From Glomus cerebriforme (lineage: Eukaryota; Glomeromycota; Glomeromycetes; Glomerales; Glomeraceae), in assembly GCA_003550305.1 (NCBI GenBank), contig QKYT01000417.1, positions 69,360 to 104,826 on the forward strand: DNA of 35,467 nt, read 5' to 3'. The position numbers and the translations under genes were made by a program. The notes under the pieces are model-generated. The model did no database searches. It saw nothing but the letters and a program-made list of their open reading frames with translations, and had not been told where the DNA came from. How positions within the stretch are numbered: the stretch's first letter is position 1; each line of letters begins with the position of its first letter. Positions 11,101 through 21,566 of this stretch are shown piece after piece.

Positions 11101-13157
11101 GAATTCCCTCCAATTAAATCACTAAATTACGTATTTTATGTGAATCATGCAAATATATTGAAAATAATATTTGATTCGTGCAGAATTCCTGAGGATATAA
11201 GTAGAGGAGTTTGTGGACTCCTTGGACAATTGGATAAGAAATATACTTTATCACAGATTAAGACTCAATTAATGAATAAATATGAATTATCCAAAATGAT
11301 ACTGGATGAACTGATATTATTTGATATTAGAGGTATGTATGTCTTGCGTTGTTTAATTAAAGTTTCTGAAAAATATATCATATATATATATATATCATTT
11401 CTATGTATTTTTTTTTTATATTTTTTTGTTTTTAGGTAATTTGGAATTCGTATCAAGTTCCCTTGAGAAATTAATACCATCAACATCCATGAAATCGCAG
11501 ATAAGAGAAGTTTTTAAAGATTTTAAATTGTTATTAGATTATGTAAAATCCCTTGGTGTTAACCATGAAATAATTTTTGTTCCATTATTAGTGTAAGTGT
11601 GATGAATGAATAAAAGCTTTTTTAAATTGAAAATTTTTTAATATATTTATTTTTCTTAGGTATAATGATCATTATTATAAAAATGGAATAATATTTCAAG
11701 TTGTAAATGATAATAATCATAAAGATGTTTTAGCAGCAGGAGGAAGATATGATTGGTTGATACAGCAATTTCGACATCCTACCGCTGTATGCGGAAAAGG
11801 AAGAGCCAGACAACAAATCTATGGAATTGGTGTTAGTATTGCTATGCAAAAAATTATATTTGCATTAGAAAACTATCAAACAGCAATATTAAAATCAAAA
11901 AAAGTTGAGGAGGAAAAAAATTTTAACTTTTGGGCTCCTAGAAGAGTACGTATCATATATAGTGTTTTTTCTTAATTCTTTTTGTTAATTCCTAAATAAT
12001 ACGTTTGATCTCTTCAGTGTGATGTGTATGTAGCAAGTTTTGGGAAAACACTATTACAAGAAAGATTGGATCTTGTGGGAGAGTTATGGGCTCATAATAT
12101 TAAAGCTGATTTCATGTATGAGGAACCAACAGATCTTACACCTGAAATTCTGACAACTAAATGTAAAAATCAAGGAATTAATTGGATAGTTATAATGAAA
12201 TATAAAACTCAAGATACAACAAGTGTTTCTAGAGATGCTTTAATCACTGTAAAGATAAAAAATTTAATTAAAAAAACTGAAGAAGAAGGTAATACATTAG
12301 ATTTTTTTTGAAATTATTTGAATTATTCAAGTTTGTATAATTTTATGCTTATCTGGATTTTTGTGATTATTAGTGCTTCGAAGTGAAGTAATTATGAAAT
12401 TAAGTTCCGAGATAATGAGAGCAGAATTGGCTTCTGGTGCTTCTGGTTCAAAGTACCATAAACATTTTTCAGTTACACAAACGGATTATTGTTAGTTTTT
12501 AATTCGGCTTTTTTTTCCTCTGATAAATTTGTTATTTGATCTTTTTTAATCTAAATTTGTGATTTTATATTTTAGTGTCAGCACACGACTATGGAAATAC
12601 AAGTCTTTCAACGTCACCGGAATCTTCAAGTCGTCTATCAATAAGTGTTGTTGTTCCTCCGACACAAAAGAATAACAAAAAAATGAAACATAAACAGAAA
12701 AAGTTACTTATGGATAAAGGTAGTGTAAAAAATAATGCTTTTAAATAATTACTTGTAATTTAATTGTTTTTTTTTTTATGTTGATTCTTTTAGCACATGA
12801 CAATATATCAAGTATCGTAGAACAGATTAAAAATAATGGTGTACCTGTTTTAGCGGTAGATTTAAGTAAAGATTTACTAAGGAAGATGTCTGATTGTAAT
12901 GTATTAGAGGATGAATCATTCAAGAATAAAAGTAAGCTTGGATTGTTTTTTTTTCTTGATTTAAGAAATTTATTTTATTAATATAATATTTTTTAATTTG
13001 TTAAAAAGTACTGGATATTGCACCACTTCATCAAAAAGAGTATGTTCTTGAAGTTCAGAATATACTAAAAAATCGACGTAACCAAGAAGGTCATAAACAT
13101 GTCTGGTTACATTCACATAGGGATGATTTCGGAATATTGTATCAATTTTTTAGTTAA
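5156..13157 (+). CDS. GCN2: GCN2 eIF2-alpha kinase, 39 exons, 1668 aa
   Basis: Amino-acid starvation sensor: uncharged tRNA and the ribosome activate it, and it phosphorylates eIF2-alpha. Order: RWD domain (about 12-150, DDEIEAIKAIYMDDFE); charged helix (158-225); pseudokinase (252-550, HKD 388-390, DIN in place of DFG); kinase (about 618-1000, GRGGFGEV 629-636, Lys651, HRDLKPSN 840-847, DFG 860-862, activation-loop GTTLYVAPE 892-900) with an acidic insert at about 691-790; HisRS-like domain (about 1007-1500, GGRYD 1328-1332); C-terminal dimerisation/ribosome-binding region. Length equals the family norm (yeast about 1660 aa). The start is the first ATG leading into the RWD. Exons: 5156-5194, 5262-5295, 5397-5449, 5529-5617, 5716-5971, 6040-6294, 6358-6403, 6471-6610, 6683-6938, 7013-7180, 7239-7296, 7373-7414, 7493-7593, 7670-7724, 7810-7934, 8003-8176, 8239-8284, 8435-8568, 8642-9032, 9107-9135, 9221-9237, 9317-9322, 9395-9451, 9541-9637, 9712-9786, 9872-9889, 9959-10014, 10099-10300, 10379-10473, 10552-10734, 10817-10908, 10977-11332, 11436-11592, 11660-11945, 12018-12288, 12374-12490, 12576-12719, 12794-12931, 13009-13157. 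The frame closes exactly over 5007 nt with no lesion. Confidence 0.95.
5296..5396 (+). other. GC-AG intron 2 of GCN2
   Basis: Donor AAAAG|GCAAGT at 5295/5296, acceptor TAATAG ending at 5396. Only the GC donor restores the conserved RWD reading EAIKAIYMDDF. The nearest GT (5300-5301) would throw the next exon out of frame. GCAAGT is the classical GC-donor consensus. Confidence 0.8.
8177..8238 (+). other. GC-AG intron 16 of GCN2, inside the glycine-rich loop codons
   Basis: The donor GGCAGAG|GCATGT and acceptor TTTAG|GTGG join to give GRGGFGEV, the kinase nucleotide-binding loop. The GT at 8180-8181 gives the wrong frame. The donor deviates from the GCAAGT consensus at position +4, so it is a weak GC site. 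Confidence 0.75.
9317..9322 (+). other. 6-nt micro-exon of GCN2 (Gly-Thr)
   Basis: GATTAG|GGAACG|GTAATT provides canonical acceptor and donor around only two codons. Including it gives AHIHRQ-GT-IHRDLKPSN, matching the spacing of the eIF2-alpha kinase consensus (His-Ile-His-x-x-Gly-x-Ile-His-Arg-Asp). Leaving it out deletes two residues directly before the catalytic loop but keeps the frame. Confidence 0.8.
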
Positions 13158-13559
13158 TTTTTTTTTCAAAAAAATGTTAGAATCTATTTTTGTATTTATA
13201 TTAGGTAGTAAATAATTTTGGCGAAGCATATATTTATTATCCATTATTATCCAAAAACTATTTAAAAAAAAAATTAATTTATTATTTTATTATTTCCTAC
13301 TTAAATTGACTGCTAAATTTTCTCTGTGATAATCACCCATCCCGTCTCCTACCATCGTCTATCTGCAGTAGTATCGGTATCTACATAAAATTCATCCAAA
13401 TTTATATATTAAAAACGATTTTGTTCCTAGAAAAGGCGAGAAAAGCGCGTTTGTAAATTTACTTGTCATTAACGAATACGAGTTCCTAAAGTTCCTAACG
13501 AGTTAAAAATTCTAGAAACGTTATAAAAAATATTTTTTTTTTTTTTGGTATTAAAAGTC
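13158..13559. other. Intergenic gap between GCN2 and the helicase
   Basis: About 400 AT-rich bases between two genes on the same strand. No ORF or RNA gene is evident. A less AT-rich patch near 13318-13380 and a T-run at 13531-13546 just before the helicase ATG are the only features; the sequence probably holds the GCN2 3' end and the helicase promoter. Confidence 0.5.
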
Positions 13560-16500
13560 ATGAATGATAAACAGCAAAACATTCTTAACCTCTTAAAAAA
13601 AAGAAACGAAAATCCATACAATAGACAGCTTGCTGTAATATTTACACAAGAAGGCGTAAATTATTTTCTTGAAATAAATAAAGAAAATAATCAACAACAT
13701 TTTTTATGTTGCCCAAAATACATCAATATCATAGTTGAATTATTTCCTGCCTTAGTTGTTGAAGAAAAGAGTTTCATCGTACTTCGAAATATCCTAAAAA
13801 ACCATCTTTCAATATGCTTCGATTGCGTTGAATCTTTTTATATTAATACTAAAAAATTGTATCAACGGTAAATAAATATGATTAAAAAGTATATTGCTTA
13901 TTTTCGATAATGTGATTAACATATAAATTAATATTTACTATTTTTTATTTTTCTTAGTCATAAATCAATATATATAACAGATATTGAAAATAAAAATATA
14001 GATACCTTCTTTGAAAATCTTGGAGAATGGCAAATAAATCGAATCGTAGCGGCATTGATGAAGATCAAAGAAAAAATTAAGACCGATAGTTCTAATGAAA
14101 TTTTTTTACCAGTTATCTTTGAGTTACTTTTGAACTTCAAATGTCTACAGAATAACAAAATCAATGAACTTTTTATCAATGTTTTGTCAACTTTAAAACA
14201 ACAAGGAAGGTTTTTTAAATTGACAAATAATAGATATATGCCTGGATTATTATTATGTTCTTTACACGAGAATCATGAAGTTAGGAAATGGGCTTGGGTG
14301 TCACTTCAAACCATTAATTGTGAGATAAAAGTTAAAGAATTTAGGGAGGTTGAATATGATATTGTAATGGACGTTATTTTACAAAAGCTTGTAAAGTTTA
14401 ATGATGATAACCAAGACTTTAAATATCCTTTTACTAAAGACATTATAGAATTCTGGAAGGGATTTAGAAGAATTCTTTCCTGTTTAGAAAATAACATTTT
14501 ATGTGATCAATACTTTGTCAAGCCAATTATATATTCTTATTGGAAAAAATGTAATCGTAACCAAGAATCCTTGTTGATCGAATTATTAAAAGCTCTAAAT
14601 ATGCTCTTAGAAAAGCTAAAAGAAGATTTCTGGACAAATTATGAACAATGGAAAATTAAAATTCTTGACATATTTGAATCATCTAGTTTTCAATATCTCA
14701 CAAGGGTACATTCAAAAAAAATGTTTTTATTATCTTGGATTAAATCTTACATAATTTCAGTACTTACTTCAGATAATTTTATAAATATATTAGAAAAAGT
14801 ATTAGATATTCTTATGAAGGAATCTCAAAAATCAGACTGTGATGAAGGATATAGGATCGTTTGTTACGACACGATTTTAGTGATAATTATTCAAACTCTA
14901 TCATCAAATCATGATATTATCTATTATAAATTTTACTTTGATTATTCTTCAAAAAGTTCAAAATTTAAAACGATCTTCGATAATATTACGAGAAATTTTT
15001 CACATGAGGATATTAAAAGGAATGTGCAGAATTTGGGGATATCCGGAATGAAAAAAGAATTACTATATAAACTTAAGGAAGATCAGAAGAGGTGGTCCGC
15101 AAAATATTCAAAGAGACAAGTACGCGTAATTGAAGCTCCTCCGAATGAAGAAAAAAATCAATGGATGTTACGCGTTCAAAAACAAAGAGAAGATAAAGCT
15201 CGTTTAATGCCAAATGTGAACCAGTTTTATAAGAAGATATTATCATTAAATTGTACGGCAAATAGCGAGTTGTCACCAAATTCTTGTCTACATAATTATA
15301 AAGCGATTCCAAACATATTTTTATCAGCCGAGCATTATGTAGAGATTTTTGAACCGTTTCTTATTTTGGAATGTTGGAATAATTTGGTAAATTTAAAAAA
15401 GGTGAATAAAGATATGATGGACATTTTCATAGAAAATGTTTGTATGGTCGATGATTTTATAGAAGTTTCATTCAATTGTGAAAAGTACAATCGGGATCGT
15501 TTTTCGGAAAGTGATCTATTATATATTTATTACGAGCCGTCAGAGAAAGAATGTTTGCAATACGATGTCCAAAATATGGCAATATTCAAAAGTAATAAAT
15601 TATTATTTTACTTGGATGACTCTTCTCATAATGTTCGACGTTTTTTATTTAAAGACAGTAAATGGAAGGTGTATCAAATTATGAGGTTAGTGATAACAAA
15701 TTCAATTGTTTAATAAATATAATTTTTTTTTTTAAAAAAAAAAAGGCAAAATTATCAAACAAAATTCGGATTAGATAATTATTGTTCTTTCCTGTAGTTT
15801 GACATCAATAATTCGAGAATATGCAGCTTTAATTGCTATGTCGAAATTCTCATTAAAAAATCAAATTATTAACCCTCGAATTATTACATCATCACCACCA
15901 CCATCATCGTCGTCATCATCATCATCATCTACTATTCAAAAAATTGAACATTACAAAAAGAACTTTCACGTTAATTATTCGCAAGCGGAAATCATTGAAA
16001 AAATTCTAAATAATGATCGTGGATTTTCGTTAATTAAAGGTCCACCAGGAACTGGAAAATCAGAAATTGTTGTTGGCTTAATTTCTGCTTTAAAAGAAAA
16101 TTCAGATGATCAAGGAACATCTCTCATCTGTGCGCCTAACAATTTAATGGTTAATATATTAGTGAAGAAATTGAAAGCTGGAATTTATGATTCAGCAGGA
16201 AATCTCATTAGGGTTAACATCGTATGCTTAAGTTTAGATTCCGTCACGAATGATACGAAAGATGTGTCTTTGGATTTTTTGGCGGAAAAAATGATGTCAG
16301 AGATAAAAGACAATGAAAAAAAAGATATATCATATTATAAAGGAAAAGTATTAGAAGAAGCAGACGTAATATGTTCCACATTGATCGAAAGTGGACATGA
16401 AATTTTGACAACTATGAACATTAATTTTAGCACGATCATAATTGATAACGCAACCCAAGCAACTGAGCTAAGTTCATTAATACCTTTAAAATATAATCCG

Positions 16501-18325
16501 AAGCGGGCTGTATTAATTGGAGATCCAAATCAATCGACGCCAACAGTCTTATCGAAAATAGCAAGGCAATTCTCTTATGATCAAAGTTTATTTACTCGCA
16601 TACAGAAGAGTTGTCCTTCATTAATTTATATGCTAAAAATTCAATATAGAATGCATAGTGAAATAAGCAAATTTCCCAATCTATTCTTCTACGATTCACT
16701 TATCAAAAATGCTGATAATTTATTAAAAAAACGAAATCAACCATGGTATCGAAATCAATTCTTTTCCCCTTACAGATTTTTTAACGTTGACGGAATAAGA
16801 AAGGGAAAAGATACAAATATGTTGACTTTTAATAACTCTGAAGCAAAAATTATTTCTTTAGCGTGTAAGAGGTTGATTAAGGATTTCCCCCAAGTGAATG
16901 TAAGATAAATTGTGTAATTTAAAAATCATAATTTTGATTTTAGTTTAATTAATTTAATCCTATATCAAAATAAAAAAAAGTTTGAAGGTCGAATTGGCAT
17001 TATCATTCCTGATAAAAGTCAAAAGGTTGATTTTATAAAAGAACTTACAAAAGACACTTTTATTGAATTTGAAATAGATACAGTGGTAAATATATTTTTA
17101 TCATTTTTATCTAAATATATACATATATATATATTTAATAATAATACTTACTTTCATTTATATTTAATAAAAGGATGCATTTCAAAGTCAAGAAAAGGAT
17201 ATCATAATATTATCTTGTTTTTGCGCTACTGAAGGTAAATTATTATAATATTATTATAATATATATATATTTTTTACCTGTTATAAATAATATTTAAATA
17301 TTAAATTTCTTAATTTATATTATAGAGAAAAATGCTGGATTTTTAAGAGATCCAAAAAGGTTAAATGTCGCTCTTACTCGTGCGAAAAGTTCACTATGGA
17401 TTTTTGGTTCAACAAAGACTCTTGTGCAAAATAATGATACCTGGAAAGCATTAATTGAAGATGCCAAAAATCGTAAATGTTATACAGAGGTTTGTCTCGT
17501 AATACAACTTATTATCTAAAGGTTTACATAAAAAAAAAGAATTTAATAATTTTATTTTAACTTTATTAGGCATCCGATAATATGTTTTCTGATGTAGAAG
17601 AAGAAAGTATATCTGAAAAGAACTTGTTTGCGGCAGAGGTAAAAACAGAAAAAAATAATGAACCAAATTATCGATCGATGTCATTACAATCCGGACTTTT
17701 AGTTCGATTTAACGATTCGGTCCCATCTGAAGAATCTCCTTCACTCTCATATTTTAATAATCATGTCTATTATGAACGAAAACCAGTAAATCAGAGGACA
17801 GGGGTTTCAACCGGAAATCAAAACAGGAGACGTTCTCCAATTAGAGTTCATTATCGCGAACAGTTTTCCGATCATCAATATAGTTCACATTATCACGGCA
17901 GAAGAAGCGAATATGACCAAAGAGATCACACTAAATTGCATTATGATAATAGGAGAATTTACGAGCATGATTCATATTCATTGGAAAATCGATTACAATC
18001 TCCAATAAGGAGCTATGATGATGTTGAAAGGAATTTGGGAATTCAAATACACGAATCTAATATAAATGAAGATTATAACGATTGTAATGCGATGGTTATC
18101 GAACGCTCATCATCACCAGAAGAAGATACAAAACATAAAAGGTTTAAAAATGAGAAAAAGATTCATCGCCACGATCGTAAGAGAGATCATAGTCCTCGAA
18201 ATCATACGAAAGATCGTGATGGCCAGGAAAATAATTATTGGGAAAGAAACATTTTATCATCGCAAGATTTCGAGAAATATCATAAAGAATCTTATTTTCG
18301 AGATTTGAAGCAAAGGCAATATTAA
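13560..18325 (+). CDS. Sen1/senataxin-like SF1 helicase, 7 exons, 1407 aa
   Basis: A UPF1-like SF1B helicase; Sen1/senataxin members unwind RNA-DNA hybrids and help transcription termination. Exons: 13560-13867, 13958-15685, 15798-16899, 16981-17085, 17174-17234, 17326-17489, 17570-18325; the frame is continuous. The N-terminal half (1 to about 480) is helical, like the Sen1 N-domain. The segment YVEIFEPFLILECW (about 593-606) is the Sen1/SETX signature preceding the helicase core. Motif I GPPGTGKS (760-767, Lys766); motif II reads IIIDNATQATE, so the usual DEAxQ is DNATQ (Asn896 replaces the catalytic Glu); motif III GDPNQSTPT (920-928); motif IV QYRMHSE (961-967); motif V TVDAFQSQEKD (from 1080); motif VI LNVALTRAK (1114-1122). 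A Ser run (about 710-723) precedes the core. The last 250 residues are low-complexity, rich in Arg, His, Tyr and Ser. Exon 4 uses an acceptor in an A-run without a pyrimidine tract. Shorter than yeast Sen1 (about 2230 aa). Confidence 0.88.
15887..15930 (+). repeat. TCA/CCA/TCG trinucleotide run coding Pro-Ser
   Basis: A run of TCA, CCA and TCG triplets inside helicase exon 3 encodes a Ser-Pro-Ser tract between the N-terminal domain and the ATPase core. It probably forms a flexible linker and is prone to length variation. Confidence 0.7.
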
Positions 18326-19434
18326 CATCAATTGCCATATGGGAATAAATACAAATTTTAATATTTTTCTATAGAATAATTTGAAAATTATTCCTGGCGG
18401 CATTACGTATTAAGAAATTAATCATGTGATAATATTGTGTGACAGATAAAAAAAACTTTAGGTTCGACTGAGTGACAAGTTTATAAAGTGCCATACTGTG
18501 CCACTCTATGATCGTGATTTCCATGATCTTAGTGATAGTAGTGATATTAGTGATCATTAAGATCTTTAGGATATTAAGTCACGTGCGTGAAAAATATTTT
18601 GGTGATACGCATTTTGTATCACATGATAAACCAGTTAATTCTTAGCGAGAATAAATGTCACTTTTTTGAATAAATAAGAAGCCAACCGAGGACATGACAA
18701 AAAATCACTGAATCAGATGTTCAAGTACTGAATAAAATATCTTTCACAATTTGTAAATTATGAATGTGTGATCGGTTTGATTTAGGTATACAATTGGCCT
18801 TTTTATCTGAATAAAAGTTTTAACATTATTTTAGCATTTTAATATATATACTGTATCGTCTGTATGTATTTATCCTGAATTCCTCAAATGCTTTTAAAAA
18901 GAAAATTGAAATGTAAATTAAAAGATATTTCGTCATTTAAAACAATACTATGAAAATGTAGTGATATAATACACGTAATTTCAAAGAATGCAAAAGGTTA
19001 TATACCAATTTGATAACCTGAAAGGGTGATATTACATTTATGGAAATTTCGATCTTGTAATCCATCAAGAAACTAAATAGTAACATTGACAATGGTTTCA
19101 TTAACTGTTAATACTTTTTAGAGCTTTCTATAGTTGAATAGTGTATAGTGTATTATATAGAGGTCAAGAAAGTAAGACAATAAAAACCAAGAAGGTAACT
19201 TTTGAAACGCAAGGGTTTATTAAATAGGGACTATGAATCGATAAGATGTAGTAAGCAACGAAGGCTTTAACTAATATTTATTAAAATAATTCGTTAGTAA
19301 ATTTTATCATGTAACTTTATCGAAATTACTGCGGAAAATAAACGTATTTTATTTTATTATAAAATTAATAAACCACTTTTTTTTTTTTATTTAAAAAAAA
19401 ATAAAAATAAACTTTTTAATGATTTGAAAAAGAA
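18326..19434. other. Intergenic gap between convergent genes
   Basis: About 1.1 kb between the helicase (plus) and the small pseudokinase (minus), which are convergent. It is AT-rich with only chance short ORFs, including 18369-18557 (minus). A GTCACGTGCGTG string sits near 18579. No gene, RNA or element is recognised. Confidence 0.5.
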
Positions 19435-20553
19435 TTATTTCTTATCGGCTTCGTTAAATAATTCAGCTAACCTATCGCACCATTCTGATACGATATTTTC
19501 AAGTTCATTTATACTAGGTCTAACAGAAGGATCTTGAGCCCAACACATTTCAACCACTTCATTAAATATGTTAGGAGCATTATCACTCAATTTTGGTCTT
19601 TCTCCCTGACAAATATTAATAGCTAAATTCATATCAAGTTGTTGGTTATCTTTAAATGTATCTTTAAATGGAAATTCACCAGTACTTAATTCACACATTA
19701 CAATGCCAACACTATAAATATCCGAAGCTTGAATGTATTCTTTACCTTTTAAAACTTCAGGTGCTATATAAGGTAGAATACCATAAATTCCCTCTTTTTC
19801 ATTTTTATTTCCTGTAGGGACCATTGGTCTTGTTAGGCCGGATGTTGGAAGATAAGCGATTAATAAATTCTCTTCTCGAAAAGAGGTTTTATTTTTTGAG
19901 AGGAGAATGTTTTTACTATGGATATCTTTGTGTATAAAACCTTGTTCATGAATTGTTTTTAGATCACGAAGAAATGAAGAGAGAATGGAAAGTTTTTTGT
20001 TCCAATTGAGAGAAGAAAAATTACTGTTAAGATAATCATGTAGATCTCCTCCTTCTGCATATTTAATTATGGAAATAAATTCATTTTTCGAAGGATCTTT
20101 GGTAATTCCATAAATTGGTAAAAATTTATTGGGAGATTTATTATAACAAATATAATGATAATGAACCTAATTAAAATTTTTATTATTTTTTACAAAAAAA
20201 AAAATAAATAAATAAATAAATAAAATATACATAATAATTCTTGCTGCGCCATTAACAACTATTAATCAATAATCACATACTTGATTTAAAATTGAAGATA
20301 GTTCCGAATTATTATTTTCCAACTTAAATATTTTAAGTACAACATTTAAAGGACCACTTCTTTTTTGTTCTTTTCTATCAATAATAGGACCATTAATCCA
20401 TTTTGCAGTACGAATATTTGAAATTTCTCCATGTGAAATAGATTTTATATTTTCAAATTGTTCGTAATGTATCCATTCAAAATATTGTGAATTTGATGAA
20501 TTTTCTTGAATTTTAAGAATAAAATTATCAATAATTTCGATACCCGAAGTCAT
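19435..20553 (-). CDS. Small TKL pseudokinase, 2 exons, 334 aa
   Basis: Exon 1 is 20553-20281 and exon 2 is 20166-19435. The donor CAA|GTATGTG and acceptor TTAG|GTT keep phase 0. The fold follows the lineage-expanded TKL kinases: FEWIHYEQFENIK lead-in (25-37), N-lobe strand VVLK (Lys74), KYAEGGDLHDYL (125-136), catalytic-loop segment HKDIHSKN (170-177), APE (226-228), SDIYSVGIVMCEL (239-251) and CWAQDPSVRPS (299-309). Three catalytic elements are degenerate. The glycine-rich loop reads SHGEISN; HRD is HKD; and the DFG/DLG position reads AYLPTSG (195-201), with Tyr replacing the metal-binding Asp. The frame and C-lobe are intact, so this is better called a pseudokinase than a pseudogene. Phosphotransfer is unlikely; a scaffolding or decoy role is inference. 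Convergent with the helicase. Confidence 0.85.
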
Positions 20554-21566
20554 TTTAAAAAAAAAAAAAAAAATATTTTTTAAGCGTCAAGAAATTTCGA
20601 AATTTTGGTATTTATAAGAAATGTGATTTAGAAGAGATTTACGTGTCACACCCAAATTTAAATCCATAATAAGTCATAATTTCATCGATCAAAAATCTTT
20701 TGCGCAACCAATTTATGTAATATTTATCTTTAAAGAAAAAATTTTGATTTTAGAAACATTGTTCTCTATCAATTTAGCAAAAAAATAAAAAAAAATTTTA
20801 CTTTATATAAAAAAAAAATTAATGATAAAAAATTTTTTCTGATTATAAATACGGGAAAAAGTAATAATAATATATATATTAACATTGTTGGTTCACACAC
20901 GATCTCAGAGAATTTTTATTGGTGGAGACACAATCAGTAATCATATGCTACATCTAAAATTTAGAATTTAAAATTGATTTTTTGATAAATAAAACAATGC
21001 ATTTTTTTATGATAGCGCATAAAATGACATATCATTTTGGGGTGTTTTTTTTAAATTTGTGAAATTTGTGAGACTGTTACATACGAAACATATGAACTTT
21101 TCAAAATCAGGTTATCGATAAAAAAAGTTTCATTTTTTTTTCATTTTTTCACTTTTTCGTTAATCTAACACCGATAATTCCGATAACGATCAATCGTCTA
21201 AATCATCAAAAAATTTTTTTTTTTTTTTATTAATTTTATTTTACATACAAAAAAAAAGAAAATTTTCAAGAATTGCTCTTTCAAATAAATAAATAGTAAA
21301 TCAACTAAAAAAAAACTATTTTACAAAGATATACACAAATAAAAGGAGATATTCCATTTTTGATAAAAGGAAAAAAAAAAGTCAAAAATTCTTTTTTTTT
21401 CAAATTCTTAATTCTTAAAAAAAAAAAAAAAAAGTTCTTTTATATATTTTGAGAGAATTTTTTAATGGATGCTAATCTATTTAACAAATTTTTTTTCACT
21501 TTCTAATACTTATACACTTGGAATATTGACGGATTAGCGTCAAACGATTGCAGCACGTGATGAAGC
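20554..21566. other. AT-rich gap
   Basis: About 1 kb upstream of the pseudokinase and downstream of the coiled-coil gene (both minus). It has many A and T homopolymers. No ORF with protein-like content, RNA gene or repeat family is recognised. Confidence 0.5.

Noticed and set aside
11265..11486. Minus-strand ORF opposite GCN2
   Set aside because: Antisense shadow of GCN2 exons 32 and 33 and the AT-rich intron between them.
15073..15312. 79-aa minus ORF opposite the helicase
   Set aside because: Shadow of helicase exon 2, whose plus frame is protein-like and continuous.
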